A stretch of DNA of 64,000 bases from Mesorhizobium xinjiangense. Its GTDB lineage: Bacteria; Pseudomonadota; Alphaproteobacteria; Rhizobiales; Rhizobiaceae. Below the pieces are notes generated by a model. It saw only the letters and a list, made by a program, of their open reading frames with translations. It did not search any database and had not been told where the DNA came from. The stretch spans positions 62,001 to 126,000 of the forward strand of contig NZ_WOAC01000001.1 of assembly GCF_009749525.1 (NCBI RefSeq). The letters run 5' to 3'. The position numbers and the translations under genes are program-made. Below, piece after piece: positions 16,849 through 25,494 of this stretch; position 1 is the stretch's first letter; every line of letters begins with the position of its first letter.

Positions 16849-16948
16849 TGTGGAACGAATTTGACATTCGATACCCACTCGATGTCGCTCCAGAGAGCGA
16901 ATGTCAAATTCAAATGTTCCACTAGTATCATAGGCTTGCTAGTTGTTC
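16849..16948. repeat. Truncated palindromic element, family R1 copy 3
   Basis: Module A is complete (about 16849-16925, ending in CTAG) and the linker is followed by only the first ten bases of module B (from CTAG at 16939). The rest is lost. It is nearly identical to copy 1 in module A, with compensating changes around the loop. It lies between the divergent-facing rbsK and ada-like genes. Confidence 0.85.
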
Positions 16949-16983
16949 AGCGGCGAAACCGGAACGGTTTTCGTGTGGCTCGG

Positions 16984-17862
16984 TCAGGCGCCGGTGTGGC
17001 CCGCTTCCCAGCCGAGAATGGCGCGCTTGCGCGTCAGGCCCCAATGATAGCCGGTGAGCGCGCCGGACTTGCCGAGGGCGCGGTGGCACGGCACGACGAA
17101 GGACAGAGGATTGGCGCCCACCGCCGCACCGACGGCGCGGCTGGCCTTCGGTTGGCCGATCTGCGAGGCGATCTCGGAATAGGTGCGCGCCCGGCCCATC
17201 GGGATCTTCAGCAGCGCGTCCCAGACACGCAGCTGGAAGTCGGTGCCGATCATGACGACGCGCAGCGGCTCGTCCTGGCGCCAGCGTGCCGGGTCGAAAA
17301 TGCGCGCGGCATAGGGCGCGGTGGCCGCCATGTCCTCGACATAGGCGGCATTCGGCCAGCGGCTCGCCATGTCGTCGAGTGCCGCTCGTTCTCCGCCCGC
17401 ATCGGCAAAGGCGAGACCGGCCAGCCCGCGATCGGTGACCATCACCAGGGCGATACCGAAGGGAGAGATATGAAACCCGTAGCGGATCGTGAGGCCCGCG
17501 CCGCGCGTCTTGTAGTCGCCCGGCGACATCGCCTCGTGGGTGACGAAAAGATCGTGCAGCCGGCCCGGCCCCGACATGCCGAGTTCCAGGGCGGTCTCCA
17601 GAAGCGGCATTCCGCCGTCGAGCAGCCGACGCGCATGGTCGAGCGTGACGGCCTGCAGGAACGCCTTTGGCGACAGGCCGGCCCAGCGGGTGAAGAGCTT
17701 CTGCAGCCCCGTCGGCGTCTCACCGACATCGGCGGCTATCTCCTCCAGCGTGGGCTGGTCGCGATAGTCCAGGCTGATCTTCTCGATCACCCGGCGCACG
17801 ATCTCGTAGTCCTCGCCGACCGGCGTGATGTCGTTTTGAAGGATTGCTGTCTGTGCGTTCAT
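16984..17862 (-). CDS. Ada-like regulator / methylated-DNA-cysteine methyltransferase
   Basis: This 292-residue fusion has an AraC-type helix-turn-helix region (about 20-115, with TPTGLQKLFTRWAGLSPKAFLQ). An Ogt/AGT repair domain (about 125-290) follows. The methyl-accepting Cys259 is in VVPCHRAL, with RAVGAAVGANP before it. It repairs O6-alkylguanine suicidally. The N-terminal Cys4 zinc domain of E. coli Ada, which senses methylphosphotriesters, is absent, so a classic adaptive response is doubtful. The leader carries a 7-bp hairpin (arms TGCGTCC and GGACGCA near 17885-17902). Confidence 0.9.
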   Translation of the reverse strand: MNAQTAILQNDITPVGEDYEIVRRVIEKISLDYRDQPTLEEIAADVGETPTGLQKLFTRWAGLSPKAFLQAVTLDHARRLLDGGMPLLETALELGMSGPGRLHDLFVTHEAMSPGDYKTRGAGLTIRYGFHISPFGIALVMVTDRGLAGLAFADAGGERAALDDMASRWPNAAYVEDMAATAPYAARIFDPARWRQDEPLRVVMIGTDFQLRVWDALLKIPMGRARTYSEIASQIGQPKASRAVGAAVGANPLSFVVPCHRALGKSGALTGYHWGLTRKRAILGWEAGHTGA

Positions 17863-18065
17863 GGTCGTGTCTCCTGGACCGCCGTGCGTCCCTTCGGACG
17901 CACAAAGGACGCTCTACCACTTTGAATTGGCGCATCGTGCTTTCCGAACATCGATCCCGATTTTTCGGGCCGATGCGCTTGACCGCGAATATCGTACACG
18001 CGCATCGCACTCTCCACCCGAAACTTGCACAAAGGCGCCGCCTTGATTGCACGTCGCCTTGATTG

Positions 18066-18088
18066 CTTATATGACAGTGTCATATAAG
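18066..18088. promoter_or_regulatory. Perfect palindromic operator upstream of parDE
   Basis: An 11-bp arm CTTATATGACA, a single G, and its exact complement TGTCATATAAG form a 23-bp dyad 31 bp before parD. ParD antitoxins repress their own operon by binding such palindromes, so this is the probable autoregulatory site. Confidence 0.7.
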
Positions 18089-18118
18089 GCTTCAGGACAT
18101 TCGGCAAAGGTTCGATCA

Positions 18119-18370
18119 ATGCGCGCCAGCAAGCCCATTACGGTTACACTCGGACATCAGCAGAAAGCCGTTGATGAGCGCCTCTCCTCCGGCCGCTACG
18201 CTTCGGCCAGCGAGGTGCTTCGAGCAGCCCTGCGCTCGCTTGAGCGCGAGGAACAGGCGCTTGATATGCTGATGCGGGCGAAGATCGCCGAAGCGCTCGC
18301 GGATTCGCGGCCGGACGTTCCGTCCGACGACGTCTTTGCAAGACTGCGCCAGCGCGGCGGCGCCCGTTGA
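18119..18370 (+). CDS. parD: ParD-type antitoxin (ribbon-helix-helix)
   Basis: This 83-residue protein has an N-terminal ribbon-helix-helix DNA-binding region (ITVTLGHQQKAVDERLSSGRYASASEVLRAALRSLE spans about 6-42). An acidic C-terminal tail that would wrap the toxin follows. The ATG at 18119 is chosen over in-frame starts inside the palindromic operator. The stop overlaps the toxin start. It belongs to the ParD/CopG antitoxins of type II toxin-antitoxin systems. Confidence 0.88.
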   Translation: MRASKPITVTLGHQQKAVDERLSSGRYASASEVLRAALRSLEREEQALDMLMRAKIAEALADSRPDVPSDDVFARLRQRGGAR

Positions 18371-18684
18371 GCGACTACAAGATCCAGCATGTCGTATTCA
18401 CGCCGCTGGCCGAATACGATCTCAGCCAGATCCACGATTACATCGCCGGCAACAGTGCGCCACGCATAGCGGCGGCGTTCATCGACCGCATCGAATCGGC
18501 CTGCGCAGCACTGGCGGAATTTCCCATGCGTGGTGTCGCGCGGGACGATCTGGCGCCCGGAATAAGGACAACCAATGTAGAAGGGCGCACACTCATCGCC
18601 TATCGCATCGAGGGACACACGCTGCGCATCATTCGGATATTCTACGCCGGGCGCGATTTCGAGGCCGAACTGTCGGAGCCCTGA
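18367..18684 (+). CDS. parE: ParE/RelE-superfamily toxin
   Basis: This 105-residue protein has the ParE fold signatures VFTPLAEYDLSQIHDYIA near the start, FPMRGVARDDLAPGIRT in the middle and LRIIRIFYAGRDFE near the C-terminus. ParE toxins poison DNA gyrase, while RelE-like relatives cut mRNA; motifs favour ParE. The start is TTG at 18367, sharing bases with the parD TGA, so the toxin is translationally coupled to its antitoxin. It is convergent with the DUF2244 gene, 3 bp apart. Confidence 0.87.
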   Translation: MSDYKIQHVVFTPLAEYDLSQIHDYIAGNSAPRIAAAFIDRIESACAALAEFPMRGVARDDLAPGIRTTNVEGRTLIAYRIEGHTLRIIRIFYAGRDFEAELSEP

Positions 18685-18687
18685 GAA

Positions 18688-19173
18688 TTATCGCCCCTTG
18701 GCCGTTGCCAGGGCGTTGCCAAAGGCGGAGGCGAAGCTCTCGCGGTCGTCCGGATTGAGAAAGGCGCCGATGCCGACGCTGCGGCCCTGGCCTTCCACCT
18801 GCATGGCCGTAATGCCGATCTCGACGTGGCGGGCGACATTGAAGCGGGTCCAGAACGGGTTGAAGCGATGCTCTTCGACCTTGCCCGAGGGCGCCGTCTT
18901 GCGGATGTCGAGCCGGGTGCGCGATACCGACACCTCCTCGCATTGACGCGCGGCGCGGTAATTGAGGCGGAAGGCGACATAGATCGCCAGCACATCGAGA
19001 CCGAAGAAGCCGAAGACCGGCCAGGCGCCGATCGACAGGAAATAGGCACCGATCGCCAGCCAGCCAAACAGCAGAATCGCCATAAGCACGGCGAAGCCGC
19101 GGCGGCCCAGCGAGCGATGCGGGGTCAGCAAGGCCCGGAAGATCGGCTCGTCTGTCGCGTTTGTTTCGCTCAT
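18688..19173 (-). CDS. DUF2244 membrane protein
   Basis: This 161-residue protein has two adjacent transmembrane helices (about 26-48 and 52-70), then a soluble domain with LNYRAARQCEEVSVSRTRLDI and a C-terminal FNPFWTRF region. This fits the alphaproteobacterial DUF2244 family, whose role is unknown. The ATG at 19173 begins MSETNATDEP; longer readings would extend antisense through nth. It is divergent from nth, with only 21 bp between the two starts, as in many relatives. Confidence 0.82.
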   Translation of the reverse strand: MSETNATDEPIFRALLTPHRSLGRRGFAVLMAILLFGWLAIGAYFLSIGAWPVFGFFGLDVLAIYVAFRLNYRAARQCEEVSVSRTRLDIRKTAPSGKVEEHRFNPFWTRFNVARHVEIGITAMQVEGQGRSVGIGAFLNPDDRESFASAFGNALATAKGR

Positions 19174-19194
19174 GCGAACGATTATAGAGGGCAC

Positions 19195-19947
19195 ATGGAA
19201 AAGCCCAAGATCAAAATTGCCGCAACGCCGAAGCCGCGCATGCCGCGCGCCAGACGAACGGCCCGCTCGCTCTACACGCCCGACGAGGTGCGCGAGATCT
19301 TCCGCCGCTTCGCGATCCAGCGCCCCGAACCGAAGGGCGAGCTGGAGCACGTCAACGCGTTCACCCTGCTGGTCGCCGTGGTCCTTTCGGCGCAGGCGAC
19401 CGACGCCGGCGTCAACAAGGCGACGCGGCCGCTCTTTGCCGTCGCCGACACGCCGGAGACGATGCTGGCGCTGGGCGAGGAAAAGGTCGCCACCCATATC
19501 CGCACCATCGGTTTGTGGCGCAACAAGGGCAAGAACGTCATCGCCCTGTCCGAAGCGCTGATCCGCGACCATGGCGGGGTGGTGCCCGATGATCGGGACG
19601 CCCTGACGAAACTGCCCGGAGTCGGACGCAAGACGGCCAATGTCGTGCTCAACATGGCCTTCGGCCGGCCGACCATGGCCGTAGACACGCATATTTTCCG
19701 CATCGCGAACCGGATCGGCCTGGCGCCGGGAAAGACGCCGGAGGCCGTGGAAGCGCATCTTTTGAAGGTGATACCGCCGGACTATATGCGCCATGCCCAT
19801 CACTGGCTGATCCTGCATGGGCGCTATGTCTGCAAGGCGCGCAAGCCCGATTGCGCGCGCTGCATCATCGCCGATATCTGCAAATGGCCCGAAAAGACCT
19901 CGCAAACCGCCGCACCGCTCGTCGAGATCGCCCGACGGGGCATATGA
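19195..19947 (+). CDS. nth: Endonuclease III
   Basis: This 250-residue base-excision repair glycosylase and AP lyase acts on oxidised pyrimidines. The helix-hairpin-helix LPGVGRKTANVVL contains catalytic Lys146, and the catalytic Asp164 is in AVDTHIFRI. The 4Fe-4S cluster ligands are Cys213, Cys220, Cys223 and Cys229 in the C-x6-C-x2-C-x5-C spacing. A 25-residue basic N-terminal extension precedes the core. The ATG at 19195 follows AGAGG. It is divergent from the DUF2244 gene. Confidence 0.95.
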   Translation: MEKPKIKIAATPKPRMPRARRTARSLYTPDEVREIFRRFAIQRPEPKGELEHVNAFTLLVAVVLSAQATDAGVNKATRPLFAVADTPETMLALGEEKVATHIRTIGLWRNKGKNVIALSEALIRDHGGVVPDDRDALTKLPGVGRKTANVVLNMAFGRPTMAVDTHIFRIANRIGLAPGKTPEAVEAHLLKVIPPDYMRHAHHWLILHGRYVCKARKPDCARCIIADICKWPEKTSQTAAPLVEIARRGI

Positions 19948-20230
19948 GCAGCCGCGCAAAGGCGACAAATCCCCGAATTTGTTGCCGCGATTGCACATTT
20001 GGCGCCGCAAGGGGGTGTCAATTGCCGCTCACATGCACTAGGTAAAGCGAAGCAGGGACGGTCGGTCGGGCCGTCCGGGAAAACCGCGTGCGGCCCCTTT
20101 TGCGCAATTCACGCCCGTCATTGCACGAGCTTTGCGCCGTTTCTCGATGTCAGCGCATTCCGCGCGCGCCGTATGGGCGCGAATGGCGGCGCATCATGCG
20201 GGTCGCCTTGCACAGAAAGAAGGAAGACCA

Positions 20231-20515
20231 TTGCAGGTACTTGTTCGTGACAACAATGTCGATCAGGCACTCAAGGTGCTGAAGAAGAAGATGCAGCGCG
20301 AAGGCATCTTCCGTGAAATGAAATCCCGCAAAGCCTACGAAAAGCCCTCGCAGAAGCGCGCCCGCGAGAAGGCCGAGGCTGTCCGTCGCTCGCGCAAGGC
20401 GCAGCGCAAGCTGGCACAGCGCGAAGGGCTGATCGCCGGTCCCCGCAAGAAGCCGCGCCCGGCAACGGCACGCAGGCCCGCCCCCGCCCAGGCACAGACC
20501 CAGCAGGCGACGTAG
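20231..20515 (+). CDS. rpsU: 30S ribosomal protein S21
   Basis: This 94-residue protein has the S21 core ([20 protein letters not shown]) and a basic, Ala/Pro/Lys/Arg-rich C-terminal extension typical of alphaproteobacteria. The start is TTG at 20231 with AAGGAAG upstream. The family N-terminus falls exactly here, and an ATG 99 bases upstream would add an unrelated stretch. The 283-bp gap before it after nth holds no recognisable gene. It may use further copies elsewhere, as rhizobia often have several S21 paralogues. Confidence 0.93.
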   Translation: MQVLVRDNNVDQALKVLKKKMQREGIFREMKSRKAYEKPSQKRAREKAEAVRRSRKAQRKLAQREGLIAGPRKKPRPATARRPAPAQAQTQQAT

Positions 20516-20630
20516 CAGCCCGCGCCCGCGAATCAGCATCACTATTTCGCGCCGCTCGCCCCTGTGGCGAGCGTCCGCGGGCGGCGCAGTCGCGAAATCT
20601 TTGGAGCGTTGGCGCCCTTGTTCGAGACGC

Positions 20631-21911
20631 TTACGAAGCCTTCTTGGCCGAGCGCACGAGACGCGGCTTTCCCTCGCCGGCCTGGCGCCCATAGCTTGTC
20701 ATGAAATCGACGATGCGCGGGACGATCTCGGCCCGGAAGCGCGAGCCGTTGAAGACGCCGTAGTGGCCGACGGCGGGCTGCATGTAGTGGACGCGGCTGT
20801 CGGCGGGGATGTTGACGCACAGATCATGCGCGGCCCGGGTCTGCCCGAGGCCGGAAATGTCGTCGTTCTCGCCCTCCACCGTCATCAGCGCGACATTGCG
20901 GATCGCCGTCAGGTCGACCGGCTCGCCCCGGTGCTGCATCTCGCCCTTGGGCAGCGCGTGACGGATGAAGACCGTGTCGACCGTCTGCAGATAGAACTCC
21001 GCCGTCAGATCCATCACGGCCAGATACTCGTCATAGAAGTCGCGATGCTTCTCGGCCGAATCGCCGTCGTTCTTCACCAGATGCATGAAGAAGTCCTTGT
21101 GGGCGATGATGTGCCGATCGAGATTCATGCTCATGAAGCCCGAAAGCTGGAGGAATCCCGGATAGACATCGCGCATGAAACCGGGATTGGGCCACGGCAC
21201 CTGCATGACGGCATTGTCGCGGAACCAGTCGAGGTCCCTTTCCTCTGCCAGCTTGTTGACGGCCGTCGGATTGATGCGCGTATCGATCGGGCCGCCCATC
21301 AGGGTCATCGTCGAAGGCGCGTGGCGGTCGCCGCGCTGCTCCATGACGGCGATCGCCGCGAGCACCGGCACCGCGGGCTGGCACACGCCCATGACATGCG
21401 TGTCCGGTCCCAGGGCGTGGAACATGTCGATGACATAGTCGACATAATCGTCGAGATCGAAATGGCCATCGGAGAGCGGCACCATGCGGGCATCGGCCCA
21501 GTCGGTGATATAGACGTCGGCATGCGGCAGCATGGCTTCCACCGTGCCGCGCAGCAGCGTCGCATAGTGGCCGGACAACGGCGCAACGATGAGCAGTTTC
21601 GGGTCGGGCTTGCGTGTGGCCGGCAAATCCCGCTCGAAATGGATGAGCCTGCAGAAGGGACGCGACCACTCCACGTGCTCGCTAACCTCGACTTCCTTCC
21701 AGTCGACGGTCGTCGTGCCAAGACCGAATTCCGGCTTGCCGTAGCGCCGCGTCACGCGCTCGAACAGCTCGGCCGCCGCCGCCGTGGAACGGCCCAACGG
21801 CGTGTGCGAAAGCGGATTGAGCGGATTGCCGCAGAACAACCGCGTCGCATCGGCATAGGTGCGCCACGGCTGCACGGCGGCATGTCCCCATTCGTAGAAC
21901 TGGTAGAACAT
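20631..21911 (-). CDS. phaZ: Intracellular polyhydroxyalkanoate depolymerase
   Basis: This 426-residue alpha/beta hydrolase mobilises stored PHB granules. The nucleophile elbow reads MGVCQPA with Cys177, as in the intracellular PhaZ of Ralstonia, rather than a Ser lipase box. Further conserved parts are LLIVAPLSGHYATLLRGT and VYITDWADAR, and the C-terminal GHYGVFNGSRF contributes the catalytic His. There is no signal peptide, consistent with a cytosolic granule enzyme. The ATG at 21911 begins MFYQFYEWGHAAVQPW. It is a single-gene unit with a 218-bp gap upstream. Confidence 0.93.
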   Translation of the reverse strand: MFYQFYEWGHAAVQPWRTYADATRLFCGNPLNPLSHTPLGRSTAAAAELFERVTRRYGKPEFGLGTTTVDWKEVEVSEHVEWSRPFCRLIHFERDLPATRKPDPKLLIVAPLSGHYATLLRGTVEAMLPHADVYITDWADARMVPLSDGHFDLDDYVDYVIDMFHALGPDTHVMGVCQPAVPVLAAIAVMEQRGDRHAPSTMTLMGGPIDTRINPTAVNKLAEERDLDWFRDNAVMQVPWPNPGFMRDVYPGFLQLSGFMSMNLDRHIIAHKDFFMHLVKNDGDSAEKHRDFYDEYLAVMDLTAEFYLQTVDTVFIRHALPKGEMQHRGEPVDLTAIRNVALMTVEGENDDISGLGQTRAAHDLCVNIPADSRVHYMQPAVGHYGVFNGSRFRAEIVPRIVDFMTSYGRQAGEGKPRLVRSAKKAS

Positions 21912-22130
21912 TCGGTCTGCTTTCCGTCCGCAACCGCATCCAAAAGCCACGGACTCACGCGTTTAAATTGTTATGGGAAATGACGGTAGCACCGTTTTGC
22001 TGCAATGCAATAGGCGGCGGATTCGTCACAACGCACGCGTCATGAGAACGCGAACGGTAGCATCGGTCGCGACAGAACTCTCCCCTTGGCGCGAGAATCG
22101 CGGCCGGCGCCTCTTGCGAGGGCCGGTGAT

Positions 22131-24512
22131 TCAGGCGCCGTAGGGAACCCAGATCGTCTTGATCTGCGTGGCGTGATCCATCCAGTCACGTCCGCGGGCC
22201 GCGGCATCGTCCGACCAGTCGATCGCCAGCCCATCGTTGGTCCAGACCTGCTTCAGATTGCCGGCCGAGAGAGCCTCGACCTTTGCCGCGCCGTCCGCCG
22301 GGCCGTGATACCACAAGCCGTCAACCTCATCGTGTTCGGCCAGGGTCTGCGCCAGAACATCGCGGTCGCCGGTTACCAGATTGACCACGCCGGCCGGCAG
22401 GTCGGACGTGTCGAAGAGCTGGTAGAGCGGCTGGGCGATCAGGGCACGTGCGGGCGAGGGAACGGCAACCACACGATTTCCCGTCGCGATCAACGGCAGG
22501 ACGAGCGAAATCAATCCCAGCAACGGCGCCTCGTCGGGCGCCAGCACGCCGACCACGCCAAGCGGCTCCTTCAGCGAAAGCGTCAGGTGGCGCGGCTTCG
22601 TCGCATGAATGGCGCCGTCATCCTTGTCGGCAAGACCGGCATAGTAGAAGCAGCGCTCCAGCGATTGCCGCACTTCGGCCGCGGCCTGCGATTTGGAGGC
22701 GCCGGTCATCTGCTGCACGACCGTCGCCAGCTCTTCCGACCGGCTCGAGAGGTTCTCCGCCAGATAGAACAGGACCTGCGCCCTGCCGTGGGCGTTGGCG
22801 GCCCACGCCTTGGTCTTGACCGCGGCCTCGACGGCATTGCGAATATCCTTGCGCCCCGAAACGGGTGCAAGGCCAAGCACGGCCCCCTTCGGATCGCTGA
22901 TCGCGTAGCTTGACCCGCCATCCGGCCGTGCCTGCTTGCCGCCGATGTAGTTCTTCATGGTCCGGTCGATCGACGTCGGTTCCGTCCCGCTCCTATGAGG
23001 GGCCGGCGAGAAATCGACCTCGACAGGCTTGTAAGTAGTGCGGCGCTTGTTTGTTGTCCGACGCAGATAGCCAGCCATGCCCTCGCGCGCGCCTTCGCGG
23101 CCATAGCCGCTTTCCTTCATCCCGCCGAAGGGGGCATTGGCGTCAAACATGTTGGTGGCGTTGATCCACACCACGCCCGCCTCGACCCTGGCGGCGAGTT
23201 CCGTGGCGGCGTTGATGTTTTCCGACCAGATCGATGCCGAAAGCCCGTAACCGGTGTTGTTGGCCAACTGCACGGCCTCGTCGACGGTACGGAAAGTGGT
23301 GGTGACGGCGATCGGACCGAATATTTCGACCTGGGAAACCGTTGCCGAAGGCTCGGCATCGGCAAAAAGCCCCGGCGCAATATAGTGTCCCCTGGCAGGC
23401 AGCGGGCAAGAGGACTTCTCCAGCTTGTAGCCTTCGGCCTCGGCGCCTTGCAGCAGACCTTCGATCCGTGCCTTCTGGCCGGCCGAAACGATGGCCCCGA
23501 TGTCGGTGGTCTTGTCCAGGGGATCGCCGATGCGCAGACGATTCATCCGCGTCCTGAGCTTGTCGAGGAACCGCTCCGCGATCCCTTCCTGGATCAGGAG
23601 CCGCGATCCGGCACAGCAGACTTCGCCCTGGTTGAACCACACACCATCGACGACGCCTTCGACGGCCGCATCCAGATCGGCATCGGCACAGACGATGAAG
23701 GGTGACTTGCCGCCCAGCTCAAGGGAAAGCTTCTTTCCCGATCCGGCCGTTGCGCGGCGGATCTCGCGGCCAACCGCCGTCGATCCGGTGAAGGCGATCT
23801 TGGCGATATCGGGATGGCGCACGATCGTCGCGCCGGTTTCGCCTCCGCCGTGAACGATGTTGACGACTCCCTTGGGCAGGCCGATCTCGACGAGCAGTTC
23901 GGCAAAGGCGATCGCGGTCAGGGGCGTGAGATCGGCCGGCTTGAGCACGACGGTGTTGCCCGCGGCCAGGGCCGGGGCGATCTTCCAGGCGAGCATCAGC
24001 AGGGGAAAGTTCCAGGGTATGATCTGTCCGCACACCCCGAGCGGTTCTTGACCAGCGAATTCCGTTTCGCTGGCCGCGGCCCAACCCGCATGATGATAGA
24101 AGTGCCGGATCGCCAGGGGGATGTCGGCATTGCGGCTTTCACGGATCGGCTTGCCGTTGTCCAGGCTCTCCAGGACCGAGAAGAGGCGTTCGCGCTTTTG
24201 CAACTGGCGGGCAATTGCGTAGAGATAGCGGCTTCGCTCGAAGCCCGACAGCTTCGACCAGCGCGGGAACGCCTTGCCGGCCGCGGTAACCGCTGCATCG
24301 ATCTCGGCTTTTCCGGCGGCCGGGATGCGCGCCAGAATCTCGCCATTGGCCGGGTTCTCGACCGCGATCGACGCGGCATCCATGCCGGTGAAGCTGCCGT
24401 CGACGAAATGGCCGAAGACACGATCATGCTCGTCCAGCCAGGCCAGTGCATTTGTCGCGGCCTCGGGTGCCGGACCGTAATCCATGGTTTCCATGATGTC
24501 CTTGATGCTCAT
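22131..24512 (-). CDS. Double aldehyde dehydrogenase-family protein (second copy catalytically dead)
   Basis: The 793-residue protein has two ALDH-like parts. The first (about 1-500) is complete: IIPWNFPLLM, the cofactor stretch FTGSTAVG, general-base Glu265 in LELGGKSP and the nucleophile Cys299/Cys300 in GEVCCAGSR. The second (about 520-793) has only a partial cofactor domain (EPLGVVGVLAPDEAPLLG) and no catalytic Cys block. Such fusions occur beside deoC in rhizobia and may oxidise the acetaldehyde made by DeoC (inference). It starts 11 bp after deoC. The second part may be structural. Confidence 0.85.
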   Translation of the reverse strand: MSIKDIMETMDYGPAPEAATNALAWLDEHDRVFGHFVDGSFTGMDAASIAVENPANGEILARIPAAGKAEIDAAVTAAGKAFPRWSKLSGFERSRYLYAIARQLQKRERLFSVLESLDNGKPIRESRNADIPLAIRHFYHHAGWAAASETEFAGQEPLGVCGQIIPWNFPLLMLAWKIAPALAAGNTVVLKPADLTPLTAIAFAELLVEIGLPKGVVNIVHGGGETGATIVRHPDIAKIAFTGSTAVGREIRRATAGSGKKLSLELGGKSPFIVCADADLDAAVEGVVDGVWFNQGEVCCAGSRLLIQEGIAERFLDKLRTRMNRLRIGDPLDKTTDIGAIVSAGQKARIEGLLQGAEAEGYKLEKSSCPLPARGHYIAPGLFADAEPSATVSQVEIFGPIAVTTTFRTVDEAVQLANNTGYGLSASIWSENINAATELAARVEAGVVWINATNMFDANAPFGGMKESGYGREGAREGMAGYLRRTTNKRRTTYKPVEVDFSPAPHRSGTEPTSIDRTMKNYIGGKQARPDGGSSYAISDPKGAVLGLAPVSGRKDIRNAVEAAVKTKAWAANAHGRAQVLFYLAENLSSRSEELATVVQQMTGASKSQAAAEVRQSLERCFYYAGLADKDDGAIHATKPRHLTLSLKEPLGVVGVLAPDEAPLLGLISLVLPLIATGNRVVAVPSPARALIAQPLYQLFDTSDLPAGVVNLVTGDRDVLAQTLAEHDEVDGLWYHGPADGAAKVEALSAGNLKQVWTNDGLAIDWSDDAAARGRDWMDHATQIKTIWVPYGA

Positions 24513-24523
24513 CTGATGGGGCC

Positions 24524-25483
24524 TCAGCTCATGGCGTGGTGGTCGGCGCTGGCATAGCGGTCGGTAACGTGGTGTTCGAGCTGGCGCTCGATATCGGCGA
24601 GCATCGACGAAGCGCCGATGCGGAACAGGTTCGGCTTCAGCCAGGGGGCGCCAAGCTCCTCCTTCATCAGCGCGAGCCAGGCGAGCGCGTCCTTGGCCGT
24701 GCGCAGCCCGCCGGCCGGCTTGAACCCGATACGATGGCCCGTCCGTTCGCCAAAGTCGCGCAAGGCGCGGATCATGGTCAGCGAGACGGGCAGGGTGGCG
24801 TTTTCGGTCTCCTTTCCGGTCGAGGTCTTGATGAAGTCCGCCCCGGCCTGCATGGCGACCATCGAGGCGCGGTAGACATTTGTCAGCGTTCCCAGTTCAC
24901 CGGTCGCCAGAATGGCCTTCATGTGTGCCTCGCCGCAGGCCTCGCGCATGGCGCCGATTTCGTCATGCAGGGCCTGCCAGTTTCCCAGCAGCACATGCTC
25001 GCGCGTGATGACGATGTCGATCTCGTCCGCCCCCTGCTCGACGGCGTAGCGAATTTCGGCGAGCCGCTGCGGAAGAGGCGTAAGCCCGGCGGGAAAACCG
25101 GTTGCGACCGAAGCGACGGGAATGCCGGAGCCCTCCAGCGCCTTGACGGCATGGGGAACCATTGTCGGATAGACACAGACCGCGCCGGTCGCAATGCCGG
25201 CATCGCCCAGACCCATCGTCTCGACAAGATCCTGCCGGACCGGTTGGCGCGCCTTGGCGCACAGTCGACGCACGCGGCCCGGCGTATCGTCGCCGGCCAG
25301 CGTGGTCAGATCAATGCACTGGATTGCGCGCAGGAGCCACGCCGCCTGATGCTCCTTCTTGACCGTCCGTCCGGTCGCAATCATTGCGGCACGGCGTTCG
25401 GCTGCCGTTCGATTGATCTGCACATCCTCGAACCAGTCACGCTGCAGCGTGCCGTGAGGATTGCGTTCGTGAGGGTCTGTCAT
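24524..25483 (-). CDS. deoC: Deoxyribose-phosphate aldolase
   Basis: This 319-residue class I aldolase cleaves 2-deoxyribose-5-phosphate to glyceraldehyde-3-phosphate and acetaldehyde. The Schiff-base Lys219 is in FIKTSTGKETENAT, the catalytic Asp156 is in EIDIVIT and the second active Lys is in GFKPAGG. The longer eukaryote-like DeoC form is normal in rhizobia. The ATG at 25483 has GAAGGG upstream. A ribokinase stump precedes it by 11 bp and the aldehyde dehydrogenase follows by 11 bp, which indicates a former nucleoside catabolism operon. Confidence 0.93.
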   Translation of the reverse strand: MTDPHERNPHGTLQRDWFEDVQINRTAAERRAAMIATGRTVKKEHQAAWLLRAIQCIDLTTLAGDDTPGRVRRLCAKARQPVRQDLVETMGLGDAGIATGAVCVYPTMVPHAVKALEGSGIPVASVATGFPAGLTPLPQRLAEIRYAVEQGADEIDIVITREHVLLGNWQALHDEIGAMREACGEAHMKAILATGELGTLTNVYRASMVAMQAGADFIKTSTGKETENATLPVSLTMIRALRDFGERTGHRIGFKPAGGLRTAKDALAWLALMKEELGAPWLKPNLFRIGASSMLADIERQLEHHVTDRYASADHHAMS

Positions 25484-25494
25484 GGTCTGGCCCT

